Shown in pieces: positions 1 through 9,184 of a stretch of DNA of 64,000 nucleotides. Location of the stretch: assembly GCA_944359365.1 (NCBI GenBank), contig CALVST010000002.1:42793-106792 (forward strand). Reading direction: 5' to 3'. How positions within the stretch are numbered: position 1 is the first letter of the stretch; each line of letters starts with the position of its first letter. Position numbers and translations under genes: made by a program. The notes under the pieces were generated by a model that was not told where the DNA came from, searched no databases, and saw nothing but the letters and a program-made list of their open reading frames with translations. This DNA is from an uncultured Clostridia bacterium (GTDB lineage: Bacteria > Bacillota > Clostridia > Christensenellales > Borkfalkiaceae).

Positions 1-119
1 CATGCTCTCGGTAGGTGCGCTCGAGCGCGATCTCGGCGCCGTGCATATGCGCGGCGGTGCATACGGCGCGAAATCGGGCGCAAAATTCTGAAAAACAGCC
101 CGTATGCAGGGGAATACAT

Positions 120-944
120 ATGTTTTACGACGCAAAAGAGAACGAAAACAAGCTGAAAAGCATCATTTCGCAGACGAAGGTGTTCCTGTTGGATATGGAC
201 GGCACCGTCTATCTGGAAAACGAACTTATCGGGGATATGATAAATACGCTCCGCGCCATCCGCCGTTCGGGGCGGCGCATCGTGTATTTTACCAACAATT
301 CTTCCAAAACCGTAAAAGAGTACGAAGAGAAACTTGCCCGCCTCGGCATTTTCGGGCAGGAAGACGAGGTCTATACCTCCGGCGTTGCGACGGCGGAGTA
401 TCTGAACGAATTCCATGCGGGCAGGAAGGTGTATCTCGTCGGCACGGAAGGGCTGCGGGGTGAGTTCGCCGCGGCGGGCGTGCCCCTCGCCGATGAAGGC
501 TGCGGCGCGGAGATCGGCGTGCTCGCCTACGACACGACGCTGACGTATGAAAAGCTCGTCAAGCTCAACCGCATGATCGCGGAAGGGAAACCGTATATAG
601 CGACGCATCCCGATGCGGTCTGCCCCGCCAAGGGCGTCTATCCGCCGGACGCAGGCTCCTTTATCGAGCTTTTGAAGTGCTCTTCGGGCAGATATCCCGA
701 CGTGATCTGCGGCAAACCGTATACGGTGATGGGCGACTGCATCAAGCGGCGCCTTCGCCTTCCTTCCCAAAATATCTGTATGGTCGGCGACCGCCCGCAT
801 ACGGATATACGCTTTGCGAACAACAACGGCTTTCACGGCATACTCGTTTTCAGCGGCGAAACGGACGAAAAAGCCGCCGAAAATTCGCCCGACCGGGCGG
901 AGGCGTATGCCGACAGCCTGAACGCACTCGTCCGCTTTTTATGA
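120..944 (+). CDS. HAD-IIA family sugar phosphatase (NagD/AraL-like)
   Basis: Probable cytoplasmic phosphatase of the haloacid dehalogenase superfamily, subfamily IIA. These enzymes hydrolyse small phosphoesters such as sugar or nucleotide monophosphates through an aspartyl-phosphate intermediate. Motif I is visible as LLDMDGTVY near residue 25 (nucleophile D25, general acid D27), motif II as YFTNNSSK, and motif IV as GDRPHTDIRFA near the C-terminus. The length of 274 residues is normal for the family. The frame stays open upstream to position 15, but the ATG at 120 is preceded by AGGGG at good spacing and its product starts like other family members, so I use it. The substrate cannot be read from the sequence. 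The next gene has its own promoter, so this is probably a single-gene unit or the end of one. Confidence 0.88.
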   Translation: MFYDAKENENKLKSIISQTKVFLLDMDGTVYLENELIGDMINTLRAIRRSGRRIVYFTNNSSKTVKEYEEKLARLGIFGQEDEVYTSGVATAEYLNEFHAGRKVYLVGTEGLRGEFAAAGVPLADEGCGAEIGVLAYDTTLTYEKLVKLNRMIAEGKPYIATHPDAVCPAKGVYPPDAGSFIELLKCSSGRYPDVICGKPYTVMGDCIKRRLRLPSQNICMVGDRPHTDIRFANNNGFHGILVFSGETDEKAAENSPDRAEAYADSLNALVRFL

Positions 945-960
945 TTTTTACACCGAACTG

Positions 961-989
961 TTGACAATACCGCCGCGATGCGCTAAAAT
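961..989 (+). promoter_or_regulatory. Sigma-A promoter for the 1038 gene
   Basis: TTGACA at 961-966 and TAAAAT at 984-989 are separated by exactly 17 bases, close to the vegetative consensus. The start codon of the small membrane protein lies about 50 bases downstream. Confidence 0.75.
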
Positions 990-1037
990 AAAGTTGTACC
1001 GCGGCACTGCGCGGCATTAAAAACGGAGGTACATAGT

Positions 1038-1349
1038 ATGTTCAAAGGATTGGAAAAGGTGTTCGACATCATCGGCGAAATACTTGCCGTGATCATGGTG
1101 ATCGTGTTTGCACTGCTCATCATCAACGCGAATTTCGGGTTCCTGCCCGATACGGTACTGAAAGTATTTTCTTATGTTCAAAATTACGGCTCGCTCGTAC
1201 TGATGGCTGTGGTCGGATTGGAAGCGATGGCAAAACGTAACTTTATTTTCCAGATCATCTTTTTGGCACTGCTCGCCGTCATCGTCATCTTCCTGTTCTT
1301 CCCGGGAACGTATGACAACCTGATCGGGCTTATCCCCTCGGGCAACTGA
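1038..1349 (+). CDS. Small integral membrane protein of unknown function
   Basis: I do not recognise this 103-residue protein. It is strongly hydrophobic, with membrane segments at roughly residues 10-32, 46-62 and 68-90, a short basic motif (AKRN) between the second and third, and a polar end. The start is well supported by CGGAGG ten bases upstream of the ATG and by a near-consensus promoter at 961-989. It is followed by a bidirectional terminator and faces the convergent citrate synthase gene, so it is probably monocistronic. No catalytic motif is visible; a small structural or accessory membrane protein is all that can be said. Confidence 0.75.
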   Translation: MFKGLEKVFDIIGEILAVIMVIVFALLIINANFGFLPDTVLKVFSYVQNYGSLVLMAVVGLEAMAKRNFIFQIIFLALLAVIVIFLFFPGTYDNLIGLIPSGN

Positions 1350-1368
1350 TATCGGATGTTTTAACGAA

Positions 1369-1404
1369 AAAAGACCTCTTTCCGTTCAGGGAAAGAGGTC
1401 TTTT
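1369..1404. terminator. Bidirectional rho-independent terminator
   Basis: A 15-bp perfect stem (AAAAGACCTCTTTCC at 1369-1383 with its complement at 1390-1404) has a six-base loop and A/T tracts on both sides. It serves both the 1038 gene and the convergent citrate synthase gene. Confidence 0.9.
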
Positions 1405-1415
1405 TATATGCGTTT

Positions 1416-2813
1416 TTATTCTTCCGCGATCCGTTGTTCTATGGGAACGTATTCCTGCCGTTCGGCGACCGCCTGATAGCCGGGGCGGATGATCTTTCCG
1501 CCGTTGGTGATCTCTTCCATGCGGTGCGCCGACCACCCCGCTATGCGCGACACCGCGAAGAAAGGCGTATACAGCTCTCTCGGCAGCCCGAGCATATCGT
1601 ATACGAAGCCCGAATAAAAGTCCACGTTGGGGCTCACGCCTTTGTATATTTTGCGCTTTTCCGCGATGAGTTCGGCAGCCATATCCGCAACGGACTTGCG
1701 CATTTCGTATTCCTTTTCCATGTGCTTTTCCGCGGCGAGTTTTTCCGCGAACGATTTGAGGATGTCCGCCCTCGGATCGGAAAGGGAATATACGGCGTGC
1801 CCCATTCCGTATATCAGCCCGGAACGGTCGAAAGCCTCTTTGTTGAGCATTTTGGCGAGGAAGTCTTTGAGTTTGCCCTTGTCGAAGTCGGGCACGTTGT
1901 GCTTGATGCAGTCGAACATTTCGCAGACTTTTATGTTCGCGCCGCCGTGTTTTGGACCTTTGAGCGAGCCGAGCGAAGCCGCCACCGAAGAGTAGGTGTC
2001 CGTGCCCGACGAGGTGACGACGTGCGTGGTGAAAGTGGAGTTGTTGCCGCCGCCGTGTTCCGCATGCAGTACGAGGCACAAGTCCAAAACTTCCGCTTCC
2101 AGCTCGGTGAATTTGCTGTCTTCGCGCAGCATATGCAGGATGTTTTCCGCGGTGGAGAACTCCTTTTTCGGTTTATGGATAAAGAGCGAGGCGTCCGAAT
2201 GGTAGTAGCTGTACGCCTTTTGGCTGTAAACGGTAAGAAGGGGGAACTGCGCGATGAGCTGCAGTGACTGGCGCAGAACATTCCTTTTAGAGATGTCGTC
2301 GGGCTTGGGATCGTATGAGTACAGCGAAAGCACGCATCTTGCGAGCATATTCATCATGTCATGCGAAGGCGCTTTCATAATGATGTCGCGCACAAAAGAA
2401 GGGGGGAGAGAGCGAAGGTCTGCTAAAATTTCGCAAAACCGTTCCAATTGCGCTTTCGTAGGCAAATGCCCGAAAAGGAGCAGATAAGTCGCTTCCTCGA
2501 AGTCGAATCTTCTGCCGGCGGCGCCTTTCACTATATCGCGGATGTTATAGCCGCGGTAATAAAGCTGACCGTCTACGGGTATTTTGTTACCGTCGTCATC
2601 CTTTCCGAAAGCAATGATTTCGGATATTTCCGTCAGTCCGCACACAACGCCGTTGCCGTTTACGTCGCGCAGGCCCCTTTTTACGTCATATTTTTCGTAT
2701 AGCCTAGGATTTATTATGTCGCTTCTGCTCGCCATTTTTGCAAGTTCGGCAATATCCTGTGAGTATTTCGAAAGTTTTGCCAAAAGCTGGTCCCGAAGTT
2801 CTGTAAAGTGCAT
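1416..2813 (-). CDS. gltA: Citrate synthase
   Basis: Condenses acetyl-CoA and oxaloacetate to citrate in the cytoplasm, or possibly propionyl-CoA if it is a methylcitrate synthase. All three catalytic residues of the family can be placed: H289 in GPKHGGAN, H339 in GMGHAVYSLSDPRA, and D398 in NVDFYSGF. At 465 residues it is longer than the usual 370-430, with an N-terminal extension of about 45 residues before the first family motifs. The RBS is AGGAGG just before the ATG on the minus strand, and a consensus promoter lies upstream. No other TCA-cycle gene is adjacent, so it probably supplies 2-oxoglutarate for glutamate synthesis rather than a full cycle (inference). Confidence 0.93.
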   Translation of the reverse strand: MHFTELRDQLLAKLSKYSQDIAELAKMASRSDIINPRLYEKYDVKRGLRDVNGNGVVCGLTEISEIIAFGKDDDGNKIPVDGQLYYRGYNIRDIVKGAAGRRFDFEEATYLLLFGHLPTKAQLERFCEILADLRSLPPSFVRDIIMKAPSHDMMNMLARCVLSLYSYDPKPDDISKRNVLRQSLQLIAQFPLLTVYSQKAYSYYHSDASLFIHKPKKEFSTAENILHMLREDSKFTELEAEVLDLCLVLHAEHGGGNNSTFTTHVVTSSGTDTYSSVAASLGSLKGPKHGGANIKVCEMFDCIKHNVPDFDKGKLKDFLAKMLNKEAFDRSGLIYGMGHAVYSLSDPRADILKSFAEKLAAEKHMEKEYEMRKSVADMAAELIAEKRKIYKGVSPNVDFYSGFVYDMLGLPRELYTPFFAVSRIAGWSAHRMEEITNGGKIIRPGYQAVAERQEYVPIEQRIAEE

Positions 2814-2875
2814 ATGTAAACCTCCTTTTTGCGAATTTGCGCCGCAGACGCAGAAAAAACATTGGATTGTTTATC

Positions 2876-2904
2876 ATTATACTATATTTTGGCTGATTTG
2901 TCAA
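2876..2904 (-). promoter_or_regulatory. Consensus sigma-A promoter of citrate synthase
   Basis: Read on the minus strand, TTGACA (2904-2899) and TATAAT (2881-2876) are spaced by 17 bases, a perfect match to the vegetative consensus, about 60 bases upstream of the citrate synthase ATG. Confidence 0.85.
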
Positions 2905-3122
2905 ACGTGGGAATTTTTGCGCGCGAAGCGGCAAAAAACAGGCAGAGATATCCGCATTTAAAGTCGGCGTGATGAGGAATAAAAGAAGTCGCCTTGCCCG
3001 ATGCGTGGGGCTTGTCAATACACAACGTTGCATTCTGCGTCAGTTGATTTAAAATGTTTCTCCGGCACGGCTCTTGTGCAGAACAGCAATAAAGTAAACA
3101 AATCGTCGGAATTCAGCAAAAA

Positions 3123-3169
3123 AATGAATGAAATATTCATTATTTTATGTTAATCTTAAAATGTATAAT
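3123..3169 (+). promoter_or_regulatory. Regulated promoter and candidate operator upstream of GH36
   Basis: The 375-bp gap between citrate synthase and the GH36 gene holds no gene. Its downstream end has a TATAAT at 3164-3169 with a poor -35 (TATTTT at 3141-3146). A 7-bp inverted repeat (AATGAAT, 5-base loop, ATTCATT; 3123-3141) sits over the -35 zone and TGTTAAT lies at 3148-3154. A good -10 with a weak -35 suggests activator dependence, perhaps on the AraC protein at 8232. Confidence 0.45.
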
Positions 3170-3188
3170 GCGCACACGGGAGCGAATC

Positions 3189-5252
3189 ATGGAAAAGTTG
3201 CGGACAATAGGCGGGAACGGTGTTTTTCTGAATTTTACGGAAACGGAACGAGGTCTGTTTATCCGTTCGGTAACGGATAAAACAAGCGAGAAAGCGGCGG
3301 AAGAAACCTTCCTGCCGTTCGTCGTTTGCACGGCGGAGAGAAGCAGCGGCACGTTCGGTGCTTTTTCTTCGGTGTTGAAAAGTAATGTCGGCGCATTTGT
3401 TCAAACGGACATACGGGAAGAGAACGGCGCGCTGAAACTGACGTATGAATCGGAAACTTTTTCATGCCGCGTGGAAACGGAATTTACGTTTGTTCCGTCT
3501 GCCGCCGCATTTTATATGAAAAACATCCTCACCGCGCGCGAAGATATTGTCCTGACCGACTTTTTTTCCGTATTGCCGCTCGAAGGTTTCGGCTCGGGCT
3601 ATCTCGGAGAATATTCTTTAATGTATCGCAGAAATCGCTGGCAAGCGGAGGGGCAGTGGTATGAGAAAGGGTTGCGGGAGCTCGGTTTTACGGATATGTG
3701 CAGGCATATGCCGATGAATAAATTTTCCGTCACGAATACGGGCTCGCAGACTACTTCCGAATACTATCCGTGCTTTATTGTAAAGAATAAAAAATCGCGC
3801 AGAGAGTGGTATTTTGAAAATGAGGCGCAGGGCAATTGGTTTATGGAACTTACCGAGCATCGGCAATGGGACGGTGAGCAGGGTACGTTGCTGCTTGCAG
3901 GAGGGAGCATACAGGAACGAAATCTTTTCTCTCTGCGGAAAGTACGGGCGGGGGAGCGCATCGAAACGCCCATTTCCCTGGTTGCGTTTGCGCAAAATGC
4001 TTCATTGACCGAAAGCGTCTGCAAGGCAAAGAGATATAAAAACATATATGCCATACAAGAGCCCGCGGTGATTTATAACGACTATATGAATTGCCTTTGG
4101 GCAAAACCGAAATTGGACGAAGAGAGATCTTTGATAGATGCGTGTGCGCGTTTGGGCGTAAAGTACTATGTGATAGACGACGGATGGTTTTGCTTCGAAA
4201 AGGATACGGGCAACCGCTTGGGCGATTGGAATACCGACGGCGATATTTGGGGAGATGCGGGGTTGCAGGGGGTATTCGACCTGATCCGCCGAAAAGGCAT
4301 GTTGCCCGGTGTTTGGATGGAATGCGAAACTGTGGGGGAAAATTCCCAAATTTATAAAAAACGTCCCGATCTGACGATCACGGTCGGCGGAAAAAGTTAC
4401 GGCAGCCGCCCGAGACATTTTCTCGATTTCCGTAAAGAAGAAACTGCGCGGTATCTGCGCGAAAAAATCGCCAAGCTGTACGATATGGGCGTGCGTTATA
4501 TAAAAACAGATTATAACGATTCCTATTTATATGCAGACGCCGTTTCGGAAAACGAGAATGCGGGGCTGTGGGAAAATTATCGCTGTGTTCTCGATTTTTA
4601 TCGTCAGCTCGGACAAGCGTTCCCCGATTTGATCCTTGAAAGCTGTGCTTCGGGAGGGATGCGCGAGGATGAAGGATTCTTAAAATATTTTCGTTTGCAG
4701 AGCGCGAGCGATCAGGAGGAATATTATAACTATCCTTCGATCATATGCGGTTCGCTTCGCAACACCCTTCCGGAAAAACTGGGCATATGGTGTATGCCCT
4801 ATCCGATACGGTACAGCTGCCGCGCTTTGCCGATCGAAAAAGTGCCGCGCCCGCAGTTCGAAGAAATGATATTCAATTTAGTAAGCGGCATGAACGGCGT
4901 GCTGTATTTAAGCTCGCGCATAGATATGTTGGATATGCCCGGAACAGCAGTTATAAAGGAAGGAATATCCCTTTACAAAAAAATATTCCCCGTCATTTCG
5001 CAAAGCTATCCCGTTTTTCCGCTCGGCATAACGCGTGCGGAAGATAAACAACACGCGGTTTTATGGCGGGGCGGAGGGGCTGACTTGCTTTGCCTGTGGG
5101 CGACGGGCAAAAGAGAATTTATCATGGACGGGGCGGAAGAATTCGAACAGATATTCCCCGCTGAAAAAGACAGCGATATATCCCCCGGAAAGATCGTGCT
5201 GAAAGGGGATGTCTGCGCGCGGATATTCGGGAAAAAAGGAGAAAGCCTGTAA
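3189..5252 (+). CDS. GH36-family alpha-galactosidase
   Basis: Probably releases terminal alpha-linked galactose from oligosaccharides; no signal peptide, so cytoplasmic. It has the GH36 layout: an N-terminal beta-sandwich (about residues 1-290), then a TIM barrel with YYVIDDGWF, the nucleophile motif YIKTDYN (D441) and the acid/base region CASGGMREDEG (D494). Its 687 residues fit the family. The frame is open from 3147, but the ATG at 3189 has GGGAGCG six to seven bases upstream and gives the natural N-terminus MEKLRTIGG. The stop codon overlaps the next ATG (TAATG), so it is translationally coupled to the 5252 gene. GH36 also contains alpha-N-acetylgalactosaminidases and raffinose synthases, so the specificity is inferred. 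Confidence 0.87.
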   Translation: MEKLRTIGGNGVFLNFTETERGLFIRSVTDKTSEKAAEETFLPFVVCTAERSSGTFGAFSSVLKSNVGAFVQTDIREENGALKLTYESETFSCRVETEFTFVPSAAAFYMKNILTAREDIVLTDFFSVLPLEGFGSGYLGEYSLMYRRNRWQAEGQWYEKGLRELGFTDMCRHMPMNKFSVTNTGSQTTSEYYPCFIVKNKKSRREWYFENEAQGNWFMELTEHRQWDGEQGTLLLAGGSIQERNLFSLRKVRAGERIETPISLVAFAQNASLTESVCKAKRYKNIYAIQEPAVIYNDYMNCLWAKPKLDEERSLIDACARLGVKYYVIDDGWFCFEKDTGNRLGDWNTDGDIWGDAGLQGVFDLIRRKGMLPGVWMECETVGENSQIYKKRPDLTITVGGKSYGSRPRHFLDFRKEETARYLREKIAKLYDMGVRYIKTDYNDSYLYADAVSENENAGLWENYRCVLDFYRQLGQAFPDLILESCASGGMREDEGFLKYFRLQSASDQEEYYNYPSIICGSLRNTLPEKLGIWCMPYPIRYSCRALPIEKVPRPQFEEMIFNLVSGMNGVLYLSSRIDMLDMPGTAVIKEGISLYKKIFPVISQSYPVFPLGITRAEDKQHAVLWRGGGADLLCLWATGKREFIMDGAEEFEQIFPAEKDSDISPGKIVLKGDVCARIFGKKGESL

Positions 5253-8170
5253 TGGCAGCAAAAAACAGAGGTATAACAATGCAACTGACACACAGACCTG
5301 TGGCATTCTGGAGCTGGAACGATAAGCTTGAACGGGAAGAGATTTTACGGCAGACCGACGAGTTTAAAAGCAAGGGATACGGTGGATTTATTATCCACGC
5401 CCGCGGAGGGTTGGTTACCGAATATCTGTCCGAAGAATGGTTCGATATGGTCAAAGCGGCAGTTTGCCGCGCTGCGGAACTCGGGCTGGAAGTCTGGATA
5501 TACGACGAATTCGGCTGGCCGAGCGGTTTTGCGGGCGGAAAGGTCGTAGAAACCGATCCCGCTTACGCCATGCCGCGCTTGCAAGTCGGTATCCCGCCCG
5601 CCGATGCCGAAATATGCGCGGCATATAAAAAGGAAAAGGACGGCTATCGATTGACGGGGTCGGCGGAGGCCGATCTGTATGCATATGTCACTTATAACAA
5701 CGGATATGTGAATCTTCTGGATGCGGGCGCGGTAGATTCTTTTATAAATGTGACGCACGAGCAGTACAAAAAACATATCGGCAAATATTTCGGCGGCACG
5801 GTAAAAGGCTTTTTCACAGACGAGCCGCAGATCTATATGGATTTTCCGTATTGTTGCGAAATGGAAAAGGAATATGAGCGCGAGTACGGAGAAAGTTTTT
5901 TGCCTCAGCTTTGGCGGTTGGCGCATTCCGACGGGTTCGATCTTTTCAGATATCGCTTTTATAAGCTTGCGGGCAAACTATTCCGCAAAAATTTTACAAA
6001 AAAAATTGCGGATTGGTGCGGAAAAAACGGGCTTGCCTTTACGGGGCACTTTTCCAACGAGGACGGGTTGATCGCCTCGCAGGCAAATTGCGGGCTGGAA
6101 GAGCACTATGCGCTGATGCAGGTACCGGCGATCGATTTTTGTGGCAAACGGCTGATGTCGTTTGTCCCGCTCGCGCATATTTCGAGTGCGGCACGGCTTT
6201 TCGAAAAAAAGTACGTCATGGCGGAAGCTTTCGGCTGCTGCGGCTGGGATAACGGAATCGCCGATATGCAGTATCTGTGGGGCTCGCTCGCGGTAATGGG
6301 GGTAAACAAGCCCTGTCTGCACCTTTCCGCTTACAGTATGCGCGGCGCGAGGAAGCGCGACTATCCGGCTTTTTATTCCTATCAGTCGGAAAGCTGGCGG
6401 TATATGGGGCTTTTCGGCGATTGGTGCGAAAAAGTAAATTCTTTTATGGACGAAGGCGAAAGCGTGAACGAGGTTTTGGTGCTTTCCCCGCTCAACACCG
6501 TTTTGTCCATCGGTTTGCGCTGTGCACACGCGCGCGAACTTTCCAATGCATACCGCACGCTGATAGAAGGACTATATGAAAATCAGGTGTTTTTCGATGT
6601 GGCGGAAGAGAGCGTTTTCCAAAGGGGAGAGGTTCGGGGAAATAAGCTGCGGGTACTTTCGGGCAGATACAGCCGCATCATTCTTCCCGAGTGTGACTTT
6701 ATTGAAGAAGAAACTTATCTCCTTTTGTGCGAAGCGGCAAAAAACGGTGTTCAGATCGCCTTGTGCGAAAAAATACCGCGCGTTTTAACGCGCAGCGGGG
6801 AGTTCTGTCCGTATGCGGCGGAAGCGACGGTCATATATAACAGGGCGGATCTTTGGCGCAAATATTTTGACGCGGTAAAATATGCGCGTCCCGTTTATGT
6901 GCGCGACAGATATTTCCGCCCGGCAAAAGGCGTTACCGCCGCTTGCCGCCGCGGCAGCGGCGGGCTGCGCATTTTGCTGTTCAACCGAGATGCTGACGCG
7001 AAGGAATTGCGGATTTGCCTGGAAAAAGAGTGCGCCGTTTCCGTTTTTTGCGGGCTGAATGCGCCATGCGAAGAGTATTACGCGAAGGACGGTTTAGTGG
7101 ATCTTACGCTTTCCGGGCGTTCTCTCGCGGCGATCCGCTGCAGCGCGCCGTCACCGAAAGAAAAGCCCGAAACGATGGCGGAAAAAATCATTCGGCTTAT
7201 GCCGATATCCGCCGCGCGCGTTTCAGAGAACGTGCTTACGCTCGACCGCGCCCGTATTTCAACCGACGGGATACATTACGGAGAGCGGATCCCCGTTATC
7301 CGTTTCAAGGAATTGGATCTGCCGCGATCGGAAAGGCTGTACGTCAAGTATGAATGGACTGCGGAATTTTGCCCCGCGGCGCTCGAAGTTGCCGCCGAAA
7401 CATACGGCGCGGAAGAGGCGTATGTGAACGGCTTGCCCGTCCGTTTCGGAGAGCGATGGTTTATAGACCGATCTGTCCGCCGTGCGGACATAACTGCTGC
7501 GGTAAAAACAGGTAAGAACGAATTGGTGTTCGTTTATAAGAATACCGTTTGCGATAAAGAGCGCTTTACCTTCGAAACCCAGGCGAATATGCATACGGAA
7601 AAGGCAGAATACGAAAGCGTTTACCTTTTGGGCGATTTCGGCGTTCGTGTCGATTCGTTTGAGCGAAAGTGCGGCTATCTGGCTGCAAAAGGGGAACTGT
7701 ACCTTGCGGAAAATGTTCGGGCGGAGCCAGACAGGGAACTGACGGAACAGGGGCTGTGGTTTTACAGGGGCGATGTGGATTACAATTATACATTTGCATT
7801 CGCCGAGAGTGAAATGTCAGGGCGTTCCGTATTTGTAAAAGCGCGCTTTCACGGTGCCGCGCTGGAAATTTGGCTGAACGGAAAGTATTGCGGCGCGATC
7901 GCATCCGATGCCGACCGTGTCGACATAACGCCGTATCTTTGCGGCGGGGAAAACCGTCTTACCGCCCGCCTGACCGTTTCCCTGCGCAACTGCCTCGGGC
8001 CGCACCATCACGTTACGGGGGAACCGTATGCAGTAACGCCTCTGTCGTTCGCAGGGAAAAGCAGTACGATAGACAAATTGATGTGCCCGGTGTATCCTGC
8101 AAATACATGGACGGACGATTATAATTTTGTGGAAAACGGCATATTTGCGCTTGCTCTTTTCGTCCGATAG
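5252..8170 (+). CDS. Large cytoplasmic glycoside hydrolase, GH106-like (candidate alpha-L-rhamnosidase)
   Basis: A 972-residue multidomain enzyme without a signal peptide. The N-terminal 500 residues read as a TIM barrel beginning VAFWSWNDKLEREEI, then GGFIIHARGG and WIYDEFGWPSG with FFTDEPQIY further on, a layout typical of GH106 and related unclassified rhamnosidase-like enzymes. The second half contains beta-sandwich modules, including a jelly-roll near residues 680-800 (EAYVNGLPVRF) and another near 840-930 (LEIWLNGKYCG). Acidic residues in DEFGW and TDEPQ are candidates for catalysis, but I cannot assign them. Start codons at 5252 (overlapping the GH36 stop) and 5279 (own AGAGG) are both plausible. 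A bidirectional terminator follows, so 3189-8170 is probably a two-gene operon for one galactose- and rhamnose-bearing glycan (inference). Confidence 0.75.
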   Translation: MAAKNRGITMQLTHRPVAFWSWNDKLEREEILRQTDEFKSKGYGGFIIHARGGLVTEYLSEEWFDMVKAAVCRAAELGLEVWIYDEFGWPSGFAGGKVVETDPAYAMPRLQVGIPPADAEICAAYKKEKDGYRLTGSAEADLYAYVTYNNGYVNLLDAGAVDSFINVTHEQYKKHIGKYFGGTVKGFFTDEPQIYMDFPYCCEMEKEYEREYGESFLPQLWRLAHSDGFDLFRYRFYKLAGKLFRKNFTKKIADWCGKNGLAFTGHFSNEDGLIASQANCGLEEHYALMQVPAIDFCGKRLMSFVPLAHISSAARLFEKKYVMAEAFGCCGWDNGIADMQYLWGSLAVMGVNKPCLHLSAYSMRGARKRDYPAFYSYQSESWRYMGLFGDWCEKVNSFMDEGESVNEVLVLSPLNTVLSIGLRCAHARELSNAYRTLIEGLYENQVFFDVAEESVFQRGEVRGNKLRVLSGRYSRIILPECDFIEEETYLLLCEAAKNGVQIALCEKIPRVLTRSGEFCPYAAEATVIYNRADLWRKYFDAVKYARPVYVRDRYFRPAKGVTAACRRGSGGLRILLFNRDADAKELRICLEKECAVSVFCGLNAPCEEYYAKDGLVDLTLSGRSLAAIRCSAPSPKEKPETMAEKIIRLMPISAARVSENVLTLDRARISTDGIHYGERIPVIRFKELDLPRSERLYVKYEWTAEFCPAALEVAAETYGAEEAYVNGLPVRFGERWFIDRSVRRADITAAVKTGKNELVFVYKNTVCDKERFTFETQANMHTEKAEYESVYLLGDFGVRVDSFERKCGYLAAKGELYLAENVRAEPDRELTEQGLWFYRGDVDYNYTFAFAESEMSGRSVFVKARFHGAALEIWLNGKYCGAIASDADRVDITPYLCGGENRLTARLTVSLRNCLGPHHHVTGEPYAVTPLSFAGKSSTIDKLMCPVYPANTWTDDYNFVENGIFALALFVR

Positions 8171-8190
8171 ACGATCGCCGAAAACCGATT

Positions 8191-8229
8191 ATAAAAGGGC
8201 GGAGAGCCGAAAGCTCCCCGCCCTTTTAT
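8191..8229. terminator. Bidirectional rho-independent terminator
   Basis: A 17-bp stem with one mismatch (ATAAAAGGGCGG at 8191-8202 paired with the complement ending at 8229) has flanking A and T runs. It lies between the convergent GH106-like gene and the AraC gene. Confidence 0.85.
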
Positions 8230-8231
8230 CG

Positions 8232-9056
8232 CTATTTTAAAGAAGAATAGTTTTTTCTGTATTCCTTAGGCGAAAGCTGCGTTATCTTTTTGAAGATCCT
8301 GAAAAAATACGAACTGGAATTGAATCCGCACCGCGTAGAGATGTCGGTGATACTCATGCTCGTATTGCGCAGATAATCGCAGGCGTGCGCGATTTTTATG
8401 TTTGTAAGATATGCGATGGGCGGCAGACCTATCTCTTTTGAAAACAAATGGCATAAGTGATATTTTGACAGGAAGAATTTGTTTGATATCTCTTCTATAT
8501 TATTAATGGAATCGTAGTTTTCGTTCATGTAATTGATCATGCTGTCGAGCAAGGGAGAGTCTGACGGCGGAGGCAGGCTCCTTTTTTTGTCTTCCGTGCG
8601 AAAAACAGTTCTGATATATGTAAGCAGCTCGGCAAGTTGCAGCGTCAGCATCCGGTTGTTGCCGCTGTCATAGTTTTTCAGGATAGATTCAAACAGATTC
8701 CCCACGCTGTGCTGTTGCGGAGAAAGATAAAAATTGTCGAACGTTTCCAGCAATTCATCGGTGAACCGTTCGCAGAATACCTCTCGGAGAGATTCCCTGC
8801 TGAAATTGATCAGGATGCGTTCAAATTCTTCACCGAAAGTTTGGTGCGGCAGACCGGGGCGGATCAGAACGATGCTGTTGGCGTAAATTTTCAGCATCTT
8901 ATCTCCGATCAGATAGGTCCTGTTCCCCGACAATAAATAATAGATCTCATAATGATTATGATAATGCACGTTACAGGTATGCTTTTTCTGTTTGTAACGG
9001 ATCCGTTCAACAAATATCGGCTGGCGGATGTTGGCAAGCTGCTGATCGATCTTCAT
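8232..9056 (-). CDS. AraC-family transcriptional regulator of glycan locus I
   Basis: A 274-residue one-component regulator. Residues 1-150 form a cupin-type sensor with the histidine-rich HYHNHYEIYYLLSG and the RPGLPHQTFGE motif. Residues about 170-270 form a double helix-turn-helix of the AraC/XylS type, ending in GFNSSSYFFRIFKKITQLSPKEYR (quoted here only to mark its end near residue 265). It is transcribed divergently from the ABC importer operon at 9185 and convergently with the GH36/GH106-like operon. The RBS is GGGGGG, with a promoter at 9086-9114. Such regulators usually activate flanking sugar-use genes on binding an oligosaccharide. The ligand is unknown. Confidence 0.9.
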   Translation of the reverse strand: MKIDQQLANIRQPIFVERIRYKQKKHTCNVHYHNHYEIYYLLSGNRTYLIGDKMLKIYANSIVLIRPGLPHQTFGEEFERILINFSRESLREVFCERFTDELLETFDNFYLSPQQHSVGNLFESILKNYDSGNNRMLTLQLAELLTYIRTVFRTEDKKRSLPPPSDSPLLDSMINYMNENYDSINNIEEISNKFFLSKYHLCHLFSKEIGLPPIAYLTNIKIAHACDYLRNTSMSITDISTRCGFNSSSYFFRIFKKITQLSPKEYRKNYSSLK

Positions 9057-9085
9057 GTGGTTTCCCCCCTTTTTAAGACAGCAAT

Positions 9086-9114
9086 ATTGTACACTATTTT
9101 TCGGAAAATAGCAA
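9086..9114 (-). promoter_or_regulatory. AraC gene promoter with a palindrome in the spacer
   Basis: On the minus strand, TTGCTA (9114-9109) and TACAAT (9091-9086) have a 17-base spacer. The spacer region contains CTATTTT-TCGG-AAAATAG at 9094-9111, a 7-bp inverted repeat that could be an autoregulatory site. Confidence 0.6.
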
Positions 9115-9135
9115 TAAAATTAGTGAATGTATAAT
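9107..9135 (+). promoter_or_regulatory. Likely regulated promoter of the importer operon
   Basis: TATAAT at 9130-9135 lies within AATGTATAAT, the same ten bases seen at 3160-3169 upstream of GH36. The -35 zone has no good match. TGTTAAT at 9143-9149 and TGTAT at 9155-9159 follow. The weak -35 suggests activation by the divergent AraC protein. Confidence 0.4.
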
Positions 9136-9184
9136 TTTTTTGTGTTAATCTATTTGTATCAAATCAAAAATCAAGGAGGATGCG

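Noticed and set aside
1-46. Possible divergent gene start on the minus strand (MHGAEIALERTY)
   Set aside because: The frame reads plausibly, but only 15 codons are inside the window and there is no RBS, so it cannot be supported.
8094-8230. Attachment-site-like palindrome after the GH106-like gene
   Set aside because: It is a normal bidirectional terminator between convergent genes, with no integrase nearby.
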